Assembly: GCF_025264685.1 (NCBI RefSeq)
Contig: NZ_CP073721.1
Coordinates: forward strand, 2,595,001 to 2,659,000
Length of the DNA stretch: 64,000 nucleotides
Reading direction: 5' to 3'
Source: Dactylosporangium roseum
GTDB taxonomy: Bacteria; Actinomycetota; Actinomycetes; Mycobacteriales; Micromonosporaceae
The position numbers and the translations under genes are program-made. The notes beneath the pieces are model-generated. The model was given only the letters and a program-made list of their open reading frames with translations. It was not told where the DNA came from and searched no databases. Shown here in pieces: positions 8,598 to 17,040 of this stretch; within the stretch, counting starts at the first letter, position 1, and each line of letters starts with the position of its first letter.

Positions 8598-9641
8598 ATG
8601 GCTGTCCGCCGGCACCGCGTCCGCACCCTGTTCGCCGGGGTGCTCGCCGCGTTCGCACTGTCCACCATGGCCGCCGCGCCCGCCGCTGCCGGTTCCCCAC
8701 CCACTGTCGACCCAGCCGATGCCGCCGCCGGATGGCTGGCCCGCCAACTCGTCGACGGCGAACGGTTCGAGGTCGTCTTCGACGGCGTCGCCTACCCCGA
8801 CCAGGGTCTCACCGTCGACGCGGTCTTCGCGTTCGCCGCCGCGAAGGTCGCCGGCGCCAATGCCGGCAAGGCGATGACCTGGCTCGCGCGGCCGGAGATC
8901 CTGACCGGCTACATCGGCGACGGCACCGAGGCGTACGCCGGGGCGACGGCCAAACTCGCGCTCGCCGTGCAGGTCCGGGGCGGCGACCCGGCCGCATTCG
9001 GCGGTGTCGACCTGATCGGCCGGCTGCGCGGGCTCCAGGCCCCGTCCGGCCGGTTCTCCGACCGGTCCGCGTTCGGCGACTACAGCAACGCGTTCACCCA
9101 GTCGTTCGCCCTGCTCACCCTGGACCGCACCCCGGCCGGCGCGCCGGCCACCGGCGCGACCTACCTGGCCGGGGCCCGGTGCGCCGACGGCGGCTTCCCG
9201 CTCTCCTTCGATCAGCCCACCTGCGTGAGCGACGTCGACGCGACCGCCCTGGTCGTGCAGGCGCTGCTGGCGGTCGGGCGGCCCGACGCCGCCGCCGCGG
9301 CCGTGACCTGGCTGTCGTCCGTGCAGTCCGGCGACGGGTCGTTCACCGACAGCGCCGGCGTGCCCAACGCCAACAGCACTGGCCTGGCCGCGCAGGCACT
9401 GCGCGTCGCGGGCCGTCCCGTCGCGTGGCTGAAGGCGCGGGGCTTCCTGCTCAGCCTGCAGGTCCGCTGCGCCGGTCCGGCCGCCCAGCGGGGCGGTATC
9501 GCCTACAGCCCGGCCGGGTTCGACCCGTCGACCGCGGTCCGGGCCACCGCCCAGGCCGTTCCCGGGCTCACCGGTGCCGGCCTGGCCACCCTTACCGCGG
9601 CCGGGTCCCGGCCCGCCGCGCCCGTCCTGGCGTGCCCATGA
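8598..9641 (+). CDS. Secreted alpha/alpha-barrel protein, transcobalamin alpha-domain-like (pair 1)
   Basis: The protein has 347 residues with an Arg-rich start and a signal peptide (cleavage near residue 31, after APAAAG). The mature part is a set of helical-hairpin repeats of the prenyltransferase/squalene-cyclase fold: repeated QALLAVG-type helices and turns such as SVQSGDGSFTD and ANSTGLAAQALRVAG. The same alpha6-alpha6 barrel forms the N-terminal domain of animal intrinsic factor and transcobalamin. Four cysteines are present. There is no LPXTG and no C-terminal membrane helix, so it looks released. The cobalamin riboswitch just upstream and the DUF4430 gene just downstream support a B12-binding role; no binding residue can be assigned by eye. 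The ATG at 8598 has GGAGAGG upstream. Confidence 0.85.
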   Translation: MAVRRHRVRTLFAGVLAAFALSTMAAAPAAAGSPPTVDPADAAAGWLARQLVDGERFEVVFDGVAYPDQGLTVDAVFAFAAAKVAGANAGKAMTWLARPEILTGYIGDGTEAYAGATAKLALAVQVRGGDPAAFGGVDLIGRLRGLQAPSGRFSDRSAFGDYSNAFTQSFALLTLDRTPAGAPATGATYLAGARCADGGFPLSFDQPTCVSDVDATALVVQALLAVGRPDAAAAAVTWLSSVQSGDGSFTDSAGVPNANSTGLAAQALRVAGRPVAWLKARGFLLSLQVRCAGPAAQRGGIAYSPAGFDPSTAVRATAQAVPGLTGAGLATLTAAGSRPAAPVLACP

Positions 9642-9667
9642 GCACCCCACATCTGGAAGGAGTCCGC

Positions 9668-10144
9668 ATGACGTCCGCACTCCGACGGTGGGCCGCCGCC
9701 CTCGCGGCAGCGTTCGCCCTCGCCGGCGCCCTCGTCCTGGCGGAGCCCGCACCCCGCGCCGCGCACGCCGCCGCCTGCGCGCCCGGCGCCGGGGTGACCG
9801 TCGTGGTCGACTTCGGTCCGCTCGGCGGCGGGGTCGTGGTCGGCTGTCAGCTCGGCGACCCGCCGACGGGGCTGGCCGCACTGACCGGTGCCGGGTTCAC
9901 CGTCACGGGCACGCAGCGGTGGGGCCTGGCGTTCGTATGCCGGATCGACGGCCGGCCGACCGCGGCGACCGAGCCGTGCGTCAACACCCCGCCGGCCTCG
10001 GCGTACTGGTCGTACTGGCACGCCACCCCCGGCGGCGCCTGGACGTACGGCACCCTCGGCGCCTCGTCGTACAACCCGGCACCGGGCACGGTCGAGGGCT
10101 GGCGGTTCGGCTCCGGTCAGGCCCCGTCGATCACGGCACCCTGA
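9668..10144 (+). CDS. Secreted DUF4430 protein, transcobalamin beta-domain-like (pair 1)
   Basis: The protein has 158 residues: a signal peptide of about 34 residues, then a single DUF4430 domain. It has four cysteines (ACAPG, GCQLG, VCRID, PCVNT) and the aromatic stretch AYWSYWHA followed by WTYG and EGWRF. DUF4430 is the family related to the C-terminal beta domain of intrinsic factor/transcobalamin. No anchor is visible, so it appears secreted like its partner. The ATG at 9668 is preferred over the ATG at 9638, which overlaps the previous stop, because GGAAGGAG ends a few bases before it. Co-transcription with the alpha-barrel gene suggests that the two fold around one ligand, as the two domains do in the animal proteins. 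Confidence 0.85.
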   Translation: MTSALRRWAAALAAAFALAGALVLAEPAPRAAHAAACAPGAGVTVVVDFGPLGGGVVVGCQLGDPPTGLAALTGAGFTVTGTQRWGLAFVCRIDGRPTAATEPCVNTPPASAYWSYWHATPGGAWTYGTLGASSYNPAPGTVEGWRFGSGQAPSITAP

Positions 10145-10189
10145 CCATCGGTGGTGCCGTGGCTCACCTGGCGACCATGGAGCATCTTC

Positions 10190-10330
10190 GCTACGGTGAC
10201 GCGGCACCACCCACAACTGCATACGCTCCCGGGCGGGGGAAGCCGGTGGAAGACCGGCGCTGACCCGCAGCCGTAAGCCACCGCAGGTGGCGAGCCGGAA
10301 TGCCCGCCCGGGCAGTGAGCGGCTTCCCAC
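10190..10330 (+). promoter_or_regulatory. Cobalamin riboswitch 2
   Basis: A second copy of the aptamer motifs: GGGGGAAGCCGGTGGAAGAC at 10235-10254, the B12 box CGCTGACCCGCAGCCGTAA at 10258-10276 and GAGCCGGAATGCCCG at 10291-10305. It differs in sequence from riboswitch 1 in the variable arms but keeps the conserved blocks. The borders are approximate. It precedes the anchored barrel/DUF4430 pair and the whole ECF transporter operon, so transport should be repressed when cobalamin is plentiful. Confidence 0.92.
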
Positions 10331-10414
10331 TGTCGAGGTTCACAGGGCGAGGCCCCACGTGCCGGCGAGCCGGTGCCGGGGGAGCTTTGCCGACCGCTGT
10401 CGAAAGGCACCCCA

Positions 10415-11794
10415 ATGCGTCTGCGCACGCACCGCGGCACCGTCGCCGTGCTGGCCGCGACCGCCGTCACCGGCATCGCCGCCGCGACGACCGCGCTCGC
10501 CGCACCGAGCCCTGCCCAGGTCACCGCCGGCCGGAACGCCGCGACGTGGCTGACCTCCCAGGTCGAGGGCGGAGTGCTGACCAACTTCGGCATGCCCGAC
10601 ATCGGGCTGACCATCGACGTGCTGCTGGCGCTGGAGGCCACCGGCGTCAGCGCGGCCACAGCCGCAACCGTCACCGACGCGATCGCCGCGAAGGCGGCGA
10701 CGTTCAGCTACTACGAGATCGACTACGACGGTGACGGTGACGACGACCGCATCGTCGACGCGGGCTCCACCGCGAAGCTCCTCGTCGCCGCGGTCAGCAC
10801 CGGCCGTGACCCGAAGGCGTTCGGCGGCCTCGACCTCGACGCGATGACCCGCCGCCTGATCGCGACGAGCGGCCCGCACCGGGGCCGGGTGCGAGACACC
10901 ACCCCGGAGGTGTACGGCGGCGACGCCAGCAACACCTTCGACCAGTCCCTCGCCGTCCTCGGCCTGGTCCGCAGCGGCGGCGTGCCGCAGGACGTCGTCA
11001 CGTACCTCATCAAGCAGCAGTGCCCGGCCGGCGGCTTTCGGCTCAACCCCGACCCGGCCGGTGCCTCGTGCGCCGCCGACGATTCGTCCGATGTGGACTC
11101 CACCGGCATGGCGGTCCAGGCCCTCCTCGCCGCCGGCGACACCACTGGCGCCGCGGCCGCGGCGGCGAAGGGCGCGGCCTGGCTGAAGGCCCGGCAGGGC
11201 GCCGACGGGTCGTTCGTCAACGGGCCGCAGCGGCCCGACCCGAACCTGCCCGCCGGACCGAACAGCAACAGCACCGGACTGGCCGGGCAGGCGCTCGCCG
11301 CCGCCGGGTACACCGCCGAGGCCGACAAGGCCGCCGCCTGGGTCGCCGCGCTGCAACTGACCAGCGGCACCGACAGCGGCGCGCTGGCCTACGAACAGGC
11401 CGACTTCGCCGAGGGCGCGATCGACGACATGCGCCGCGACCGGTGGCGCCGGGCGACCGCCCAGGCACTGCTCACGCTCGCCCAGGTGCCCCTCGGCGAG
11501 TTGGGCAGGTCTCCGTCCACGCCACCGTCCGCGTCGGCCTCGGCCGGCGCTTCCGCGCCACCGTCCGCATCGGCGTCGGCTTCCGCCTCTTCGCCGGCCT
11601 CGGCGAGCGCTTCGGCAAGCGGTTCGGCGCCGGGCGGCGCATCGGTTGCGCCGAGCACGTCGTCGAGCACCGCACCGGGCGGGCGCCTGCCCGTCACCGG
11701 CCAGCCGATCATGCGGATGGTCGCGGTCGCGGTGGCACTTGTCACGGCGGGTGCGGTGCTGCTGCTGGTGACCCGCCGCCGGCGGTCGCCGTGA
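10415..11794 (+). CDS. Sortase-anchored alpha/alpha-barrel protein, transcobalamin alpha-domain-like (pair 2)
   Basis: The protein has 459 residues: a signal peptide (to about residue 30), helical-hairpin repeats of the prenyltransferase fold (about 34-365, with turns such as RQGADGSFVNG and NSNSTGLAGQAL), then a roughly 60-residue Ser/Ala/Pro linker. It ends with a cell-wall sorting signal: LPVTG at 425-429, a hydrophobic helix and a terminal RRRR. It is therefore predicted to be covalently attached to peptidoglycan by sortase. It is a diverged paralogue of the protein at 8598-9641, with an acidic YDGDGDDDR insert. It is translated just after cobalamin riboswitch 2 and coupled by GTGA to the next gene, which supports capture of cobalamin at the cell surface. 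Confidence 0.88.
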   Translation: MRLRTHRGTVAVLAATAVTGIAAATTALAAPSPAQVTAGRNAATWLTSQVEGGVLTNFGMPDIGLTIDVLLALEATGVSAATAATVTDAIAAKAATFSYYEIDYDGDGDDDRIVDAGSTAKLLVAAVSTGRDPKAFGGLDLDAMTRRLIATSGPHRGRVRDTTPEVYGGDASNTFDQSLAVLGLVRSGGVPQDVVTYLIKQQCPAGGFRLNPDPAGASCAADDSSDVDSTGMAVQALLAAGDTTGAAAAAAKGAAWLKARQGADGSFVNGPQRPDPNLPAGPNSNSTGLAGQALAAAGYTAEADKAAAWVAALQLTSGTDSGALAYEQADFAEGAIDDMRRDRWRRATAQALLTLAQVPLGELGRSPSTPPSASASAGASAPPSASASASASSPASASASASGSAPGGASVAPSTSSSTAPGGRLPVTGQPIMRMVAVAVALVTAGAVLLLVTRRRRSP

Positions 11795-12645
11795 AGGTCC
11801 GCCTGGCCGGGATCGTGACCGCGACGCTGGTGGTGACCACCGGCGTCGCCGTGCCCGTCCCCGCGCACGCCGCCGGGTCGGCCGGCTACTGCCCGGACAG
11901 CACCGGCGTGACGGTCGTCGTCGACTACAACGATCTCGGTGGCGGGATCGTCGTCCGCTGCGCCCCCGGCGCGCAGGACACCGGCCTCGCCGCGCTCAAG
12001 AACGCCGGGTTCACCGTAGCGGGGACCAACCGGTGGGGCGAGGCGTTCATCTGCCGGATCAACGGGAAACCGGCCGCGGCCACCGAACCGTGCGTCGACA
12101 CCCCGCCGGCCTCGGCCTACTGGTCGTACTGGCACGCCCCCGACGGCGGCTCATGGACCTACAGCGACAAGGGCGTCAAGAACCGCACCCCACCGCAGGG
12201 CACCTTCGAGGGCTGGTCGTTCTCGAAGAACCACACCGGGGGCACCGCCCCGAGACCCGGTGTCGCACCGGCCCGGCCCGCACCACCACCGTCCGCCCCG
12301 CCGGCCGGCGGGGGACAGCCGAACCAGCCCGGACCTGCCGTGCCCGGCACGACCACCGGCCCGGCCGCCGGCGCACCGGCACCGGCGGCCACCACCGCCG
12401 CGCCGGTCGCGAGCGGCACCGCCGTACCGTCCACCGCGGCGCCGTCCGCCACCGTGCCGGGCTCCTCGGGTCCGCCGACCACGGCACAGGCCCACGGCTC
12501 CACGCCGGCGGTGGACGCCGCCGAGCAGACCGACGCCGGTGTACCGGCCGGGACGCTCGCCGGTGCCGGCCTGCTCGTACTGCTGGTGGCGGCCGGCGGC
12601 ATCACTGCCCGGCGGCGCCGACGCCCACCGGCCGGGGACGCCTGA
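11791..12645 (+). CDS. Membrane-anchored DUF4430 protein, transcobalamin beta-domain-like (pair 2)
   Basis: The protein has 284 residues. A signal peptide (about 28) is followed by a DUF4430 domain (about 34-150) with the same four cysteines and AYWSYWHA / EGWSF motifs as the protein at 9668-10144. A Pro/Ala/Thr-rich linker of about 95 residues follows, and then a C-terminal membrane helix (AGLLVLLVAAGG) ending in RRRRR. No LPXTG is present, so it should stay in the membrane facing out. The GTG start overlaps the upstream stop. The long flexible linker would let the domain reach the wall-anchored barrel partner or the transporter below it. Confidence 0.87.
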   Translation: MKVRLAGIVTATLVVTTGVAVPVPAHAAGSAGYCPDSTGVTVVVDYNDLGGGIVVRCAPGAQDTGLAALKNAGFTVAGTNRWGEAFICRINGKPAAATEPCVDTPPASAYWSYWHAPDGGSWTYSDKGVKNRTPPQGTFEGWSFSKNHTGGTAPRPGVAPARPAPPPSAPPAGGGQPNQPGPAVPGTTTGPAAGAPAPAATTAAPVASGTAVPSTAAPSATVPGSSGPPTTAQAHGSTPAVDAAEQTDAGVPAGTLAGAGLLVLLVAAGGITARRRRRPPAGDA

Positions 12646-12650
12646 CCGGC

Positions 12651-13751
12651 GTGGACGATCTGCCCCGCGTGCTGCACCCGGGCGCCTGGTGGCTGTGGGC
12701 GCTCGGGCTGGCCACCGCCGCCAGCCGCACCACCAACCCGATCGTGCTGGCGCTGATCGTCGCCGCCGCCGGGTACGTGGTGGCCCGCCGTCGCGGCGAC
12801 GCGCCCTGGGCCCTGGCGTTCCGCCTCTATCTCGTCCTCGGCGCGCTGATCGTCGCGAGCCGGCTGCTGTTCCGGACGGTCTTCGGCGGCGGTGGCGGCA
12901 CCCACGTGCTGATCACGCTGCCGCAGATCCCGCTGCCGGAGTGGGCCGCCGGCATCCGGCTGTTCGGACCGGTCGCCGCCGAAGAGCTCCTCGGCGGCCT
13001 CTACGACGGGCTGCGGCTCGCCGCGATGCTCGTCTGCCTCGGCGCCGCCAATGCCCTGGCCAACCCGAAGCGGCTGCTGAAGCTCGTCCCCGCCGCCCTG
13101 TACGAGGCCGGGACCGCGGTGGTGGTGGCCCTGTCGGTCGCACCGCAGTTGGCCGAGAGCGTCCTGCGGGTGCGGCGCGCCCGGCGGCTGCGAGGTGGCG
13201 CGGGCAGAGGCGTGCGGGCGCTGCGGGCGATCCTGCTGCCCGTCCTCGCCGACGCGCTGGACCGGTCGCTGGCCCTCGCCGCCGCCATGGACTCCCGAGG
13301 TTACGCCCGGGCCGGCACTACGCCCCGGCCGGTGCGCCTGGCCACCGGAGCGCTCGTCGTCGCCGGACTGCTCGGTGTCTGCGTCGGCGTGTACGGGCTG
13401 CTCGACGCCACCACACCACGGACGCTCGGCCTGCCGGTCCTCGCCGCCGGTGCCCTGGCCGCCGTGGCCGGGATGCTGCTCGGCGGTCGGCGGGTCCGGC
13501 GCAGCCGATACCGGCCCGACCCGTGGCGACCGGCCGAGACCCTGACCGTCCTGTGCGGTGCCGGAGCCGGAGCCCTGCTGTTCACCACCGCCGCCGTCGA
13601 CCCGGCCGACCTGTACCCGTCGTTGAGCCCGCTCACCTGGCCGCGGCTCGGCCTGCTGCCGGCGGTCGCGATCGTGCTCGCCGCCGCGCCCGCCTGGCTC
13701 AGCCCGCCGCCCGTACCGTCGACGTCAGACATCACCGAGGGGGCCGTGTGA
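12651..13751 (+). CDS. ECF transporter transmembrane component (EcfT/CbiQ family)
   Basis: This is a 366-residue polytopic membrane protein with about six to seven helices, of the CbiQ/EcfT family. The cytoplasmic coupling region has the expected Ala-Arg-Gly type motif in LALAAAMDSRGYAR (near 205-218), which contacts the ATPases. It links ATP hydrolysis to toppling of the substrate-binding S component. The GTG start lies 5 bases after the DUF4430 stop, and the end overlaps the ATPase start (GTGA). Its place in a riboswitch-controlled operon points to cobalamin or a cobalamin precursor as the transported ligand. Confidence 0.9.
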   Translation: MDDLPRVLHPGAWWLWALGLATAASRTTNPIVLALIVAAAGYVVARRRGDAPWALAFRLYLVLGALIVASRLLFRTVFGGGGGTHVLITLPQIPLPEWAAGIRLFGPVAAEELLGGLYDGLRLAAMLVCLGAANALANPKRLLKLVPAALYEAGTAVVVALSVAPQLAESVLRVRRARRLRGGAGRGVRALRAILLPVLADALDRSLALAAAMDSRGYARAGTTPRPVRLATGALVVAGLLGVCVGVYGLLDATTPRTLGLPVLAAGALAAVAGMLLGGRRVRRSRYRPDPWRPAETLTVLCGAGAGALLFTTAAVDPADLYPSLSPLTWPRLGLLPAVAIVLAAAPAWLSPPPVPSTSDITEGAV

Positions 13752-15358
13752 TCGAGTTCGACCGGGTCGGTGTCACCTATGCCGACGCCGCGCGGCCGGC
13801 CATCCGCGACGTCACCCTGACCGTCGGGGAGGGGGAGCTGTGCCTCGTCGCCGGCAGCACCGGCACCGGCAAGTCCACCCTGCTCCGCGCGGTCAACGGC
13901 CTCGTGCCGCACTTCACCGGCGGTACCCTCACCGGCCGCGTCACCGTCGACGGCCGCGACACCCGCACGCACCCGCCGCGGGAGCTCGCCGACGTCGTCG
14001 GTGTCGTCGGCCAGGACCCGCTGCACGGGTTCGTCACCGACACCGTCGAGGAGGAACTCGCGTACGGCATGGAGCAGCTCGCCGTCCCCGCCGCGGTGAT
14101 GCGCAAACGCGTCGAGGAGACCCTCGACCTGCTCGGCATCGCCGACCTGCGGCACCGTCCGCTGCGTACCCTGTCCGGCGGCCAGCAGCAACGCGTCGCG
14201 ATCGGCGCCGTCCTCACCGCACATCCGCGGGTCGTCGTGCTCGACGAGCCCACGTCCGCGCTCGACCCGAGCGCCGCCGAGGACGTCCTGGCCGCGATCA
14301 CCCGCCTCGTGCACGACCTCGGCATCACCGTCCTCATCGCCGAGCACCGCCTCGAACGGGTCGCCCACTACGCCGACCGGCTGCTGTACCTGCCCGGCGA
14401 CGGCACCGTCACCGACGGCCCGCCCGCGCGGGTCCTCGCCGGCACCGCGGTCGCGCCGCCGATCGTCGAGCTCGGGCGCCTCGCCGGCTGGGAGCCCCTG
14501 CCGCTGTCCGTCCGTGACGCCCGCCGCCGTGCCGGACCGCTGCGCGACCGGCTCACCGGCCGGACCCCACCGGCCCGCGCCGGCGACACCGGCGCCTCCG
14601 ATGCCGAGGTGCGGCTACGGGCGCGGGACCTGGCCGTGCGGTACGGCCGCCACGTCGCCGTGGCCGGGGTCGACCTGGACCTGCACGCGGGCACGGTCGT
14701 GGCACTCATGGGCCGCAACGGCTCCGGCAAGTCGTCCCTGCTGTGGGCACTGCAGGGCGCAGGGCCCCGCCACCGGGGCACGGTCGCCGCCGGCGGCGCC
14801 GATCCCGGCAGGCTGCCGCCGGCCGACGCCCGGCGGCGGGTCGGCCTCGTTCCGCAGACCCCCGCCGACCTGCTCTATCTCGAGACCGTCGACGCCGAGT
14901 GCGCCGCCGCCGACCGCGAGGCCGGTGCGGCCGGCGGTAGCTGCCGCGTGCTGCTCGACCGGCTCGCCCCGGACGTCCCCGGCGACCGCCACCCGCGCGA
15001 CCTGTCCGAGGGCCAGCGCCTCGCCCTCGTCCTGGCCGTCCAGCTCACCGCGGCCCCGCCGGTGCTGCTGCTCGACGAGCCGACCCGCGGCCTCGACTAC
15101 AGCGCCAAGCACCGCTTCACGGGCATCGTCCGCGATCTCGCCCGCAGCGGCACCGCGATCGTCGTGGCCACCCACGACGTCGAGCTGGTCGCCGCGCTCG
15201 CCGACCGCGTCGTTGTCATGGCCCAGGGCGAGATCGTGGCCGACGGGCCGACCGCCGACATCGTCGTCGCCTCGCCCACCTTCGCCCCGCAGGTCGCGAA
15301 GATCCTCCACCCGCAGCCGTGGCTCACCGTCGCTGACGTCGCCGAGGCACTCCGGTGA
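13748..15358 (+). CDS. ECF transporter ATPase, fused EcfA-EcfA' (two ABC domains)
   Basis: The protein has 536 residues and carries two ABC domains. Domain 1 has Walker A GSTGTGKST, signature LSGGQQQRVAIG and Walker B VVLDEPTSALD. Domain 2 (from about residue 290) has Walker A GRNGSGKSS, a degenerate signature LSEGQRLALV and Walker B LLLDEPTRGLD. This is the single-chain form of the two ECF ATPases. The GTG start overlaps the EcfT stop, and the gene ends in a GTGA overlap with the S component. It powers the importer from the cytoplasmic face. Confidence 0.93.
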   Translation: MIEFDRVGVTYADAARPAIRDVTLTVGEGELCLVAGSTGTGKSTLLRAVNGLVPHFTGGTLTGRVTVDGRDTRTHPPRELADVVGVVGQDPLHGFVTDTVEEELAYGMEQLAVPAAVMRKRVEETLDLLGIADLRHRPLRTLSGGQQQRVAIGAVLTAHPRVVVLDEPTSALDPSAAEDVLAAITRLVHDLGITVLIAEHRLERVAHYADRLLYLPGDGTVTDGPPARVLAGTAVAPPIVELGRLAGWEPLPLSVRDARRRAGPLRDRLTGRTPPARAGDTGASDAEVRLRARDLAVRYGRHVAVAGVDLDLHAGTVVALMGRNGSGKSSLLWALQGAGPRHRGTVAAGGADPGRLPPADARRRVGLVPQTPADLLYLETVDAECAAADREAGAAGGSCRVLLDRLAPDVPGDRHPRDLSEGQRLALVLAVQLTAAPPVLLLDEPTRGLDYSAKHRFTGIVRDLARSGTAIVVATHDVELVAALADRVVVMAQGEIVADGPTADIVVASPTFAPQVAKILHPQPWLTVADVAEALR

Positions 15359-16308
15359 GCCGGCACGCCGTCCGGGTCGCCCCGCGCAGCGCCGTGGTGC
15401 TGGCGCTCGCCTCGCTCGCCGGGCTCGCCGCGTTCTTCTGGCCACTGTTCGTGCCCGCGCGGCCCGAGGCGATCGCCCGTACCGATGCGGCACCACTGAT
15501 CTTCGTCGTGCTCCTGCCCGTCCTCGTGGGTGTCATGATCGCCGAGCTCAGCGGTGGTGGCCTCGACACCAGGGCGGTGGCGATGCTCGGTGTCCTCTCC
15601 GCGATCAACGCCGCCCTCCGGCCGCTCGGCGCCGGGACCGCCGGCATCGAAACCGTGTTCTTCCTGCTCGTCCTCGCCGGACGGGTGTTCGGCCCGGGCT
15701 TCGGATTCCTGCTCGGCTCCACCTCGCTGTTCGCCTCCGCCCTGCTGACCGCCGGCGTCGGGCCGTGGTTGCCGTTCCAGATGCTCGCCGCGTCCTGGGT
15801 CGGCCTCGGCGCCGGGCTGCTGCCCGGCCGCGTCGGCGGTCGGGCCGAGGTCGGTATGCTCGCCGGCTACGCGGCCGTCAGCGCCTACGCCTACGGCTTC
15901 TGCATGAACATGTGGTTCTGGCCGTTCAGCCCCGCCGCCGACACCCCGCTGTCCTACGTCGCCGGTGCGCCGCTGCTGGACAACCTGCACCGGTTCGTGC
16001 TCTTCACCGCTACCACGTCGTCCCTCGGCTGGGACACCGGCCGGGCCGTCACCAACGCCGCCGCCGTCGCCGTGCTCGGTGCCGCCGTGCTCGCCACCCT
16101 GCGCCGGGCGTCCCGCAGAGCCGCGTTCGACGCCCCGGTCACGTTCGCCGACCCGCTCACCCCTGGGCATCCTTCATGCCGGCACGGGGACACGACAGCA
16201 GATAGTCGTCGCGGACCCGCGCGGAGTTCCCGTCGACTTTCCGGCACCACCCGGTGTCCCATCGGTCGTGGTGGAAGGTTCAGGATGAAGCCATGCGACT
16301 GCCTGTGA
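15355..16308 (+). CDS. ECF transporter substrate-specific (S) component, probable cobalamin (CbrT-like)
   Basis: The protein has 317 residues, with about six membrane helices in the first 255. The position (after EcfT and EcfAA', GTGA-coupled) and size match ECF S components such as the cobalamin-specific CbrT of other Gram-positives; I assign cobalamin from the riboswitch and neighbours, not from residues. The last 55 or so residues are Arg/Ser/Gly-rich and look like read-through of non-coding DNA. They run 16 bases into the CopC gene, so the true functional C-terminus is probably near residue 265. A late frameshift or lost stop is possible. Confidence 0.8.
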   Translation: MSRHAVRVAPRSAVVLALASLAGLAAFFWPLFVPARPEAIARTDAAPLIFVVLLPVLVGVMIAELSGGGLDTRAVAMLGVLSAINAALRPLGAGTAGIETVFFLLVLAGRVFGPGFGFLLGSTSLFASALLTAGVGPWLPFQMLAASWVGLGAGLLPGRVGGRAEVGMLAGYAAVSAYAYGFCMNMWFWPFSPAADTPLSYVAGAPLLDNLHRFVLFTATTSSLGWDTGRAVTNAAAVAVLGAAVLATLRRASRRAAFDAPVTFADPLTPGHPSCRHGDTTADSRRGPARSSRRLSGTTRCPIGRGGRFRMKPCDCL

Positions 16309-16865
16309 CCATCCGCGCGATGCTGGCCGCTGTCGCCGCGGCCATGCTCGTGCTGCTCGCCCCGGCACAGCCGGCATCAGCCCACGCCAGGCTGGTCAAC
16401 AGCGACCCGGCCAACGGCGCCACGGTGACCACGCCGCTGACGGCGGTGACCTTCACCTTCAACGAGATGGTGAAGCAGCAGTTCAGCACGGTCGTGGTGA
16501 CCGGTGCGGACGGCGTCTCCTACAGCGACGGCACGCCGAAGTCGGTCGACAAGACGTTGACCCAGGCGGTGAAGCCGCTCCCGTCCGGCGCGGTGAAGGT
16601 GGCCTGGCGCACCGTCTCCGGGGACGGGCACCCGATCGAGGGCCAGTTCACCTTCACCAACGCCGCACCCGCCCCGACCGGCGCCGTCCCGGCCACCAGC
16701 GCTCCGGCCGCGGTGGCCTCGAGCGCTCAGGCTGTCGTCGCCGACCAGGCGTCCGGGGAGGCCGGGTCGAACGGGCTGCTCTGGGCTGTCCTGGGCGGCG
16801 TCGCGGTGGTGCTGGCGCTGGCCGGTGGCGCCGTGTGGTGGCGCAGGCGGAGCACCAGCGGGTGA
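16293..16865 (+). CDS. CopC-domain exported protein with C-terminal membrane anchor
   Basis: The protein has 190 residues. The signal peptide ends ASA at residue 30, so the mature protein begins with His31 (HARLVNSDPANG), as in CopC copper-binding proteins where the N-terminal His is a ligand. A second ligand motif, GDGHPIEG, is near the end of the domain. A Pro/Ala linker and a C-terminal helix (LLWAVLGGVAVVLALAGG) followed by WWRRR anchor it on the outer face. No CopD is adjacent. It overlaps the S-component frame by 16 bases, but I see no reason to tie it to B12 uptake. The start at 16293 gives a normal signal peptide. Confidence 0.88.
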   Translation: MRLPVTIRAMLAAVAAAMLVLLAPAQPASAHARLVNSDPANGATVTTPLTAVTFTFNEMVKQQFSTVVVTGADGVSYSDGTPKSVDKTLTQAVKPLPSGAVKVAWRTVSGDGHPIEGQFTFTNAAPAPTGAVPATSAPAAVASSAQAVVADQASGEAGSNGLLWAVLGGVAVVLALAGGAVWWRRRSTSG

Positions 16866-17040
16866 TGCCCGAGGTACTGGGCCCGGCCCGGACAACTCGC
16901 TGTCCGGATCGCGGAGCGGTTGCGCGGCCAGGGGGTGCCGACGGACGCCGCCACCGTCCGGGCGCTGCTGGCCGAGCAGATCCCGGTCGCCGACCAGCGA
17001 GCCGAGTCGATGCCGGGGCGGCGCCGAACCCGCCGGACGG

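Noticed and set aside
8598..11794. Barrel proteins as squalene/terpene cyclases or prenyltransferases
   Set aside because: They are exported, lack DXDD-type or zinc-site motifs that I can see, and are placed behind cobalamin riboswitches with DUF4430 partners; the transcobalamin alpha-domain reading fits better.
16866..17040. Possible protein remnant (…GQLAVRIAERLRGQGVPTDA…) between the CopC and GH38 genes
   Set aside because: The frame looks amphipathic and almost protein-like, but it has no start, is under 70 codons and matches no family I know; it could be the end of a lost gene or chance.
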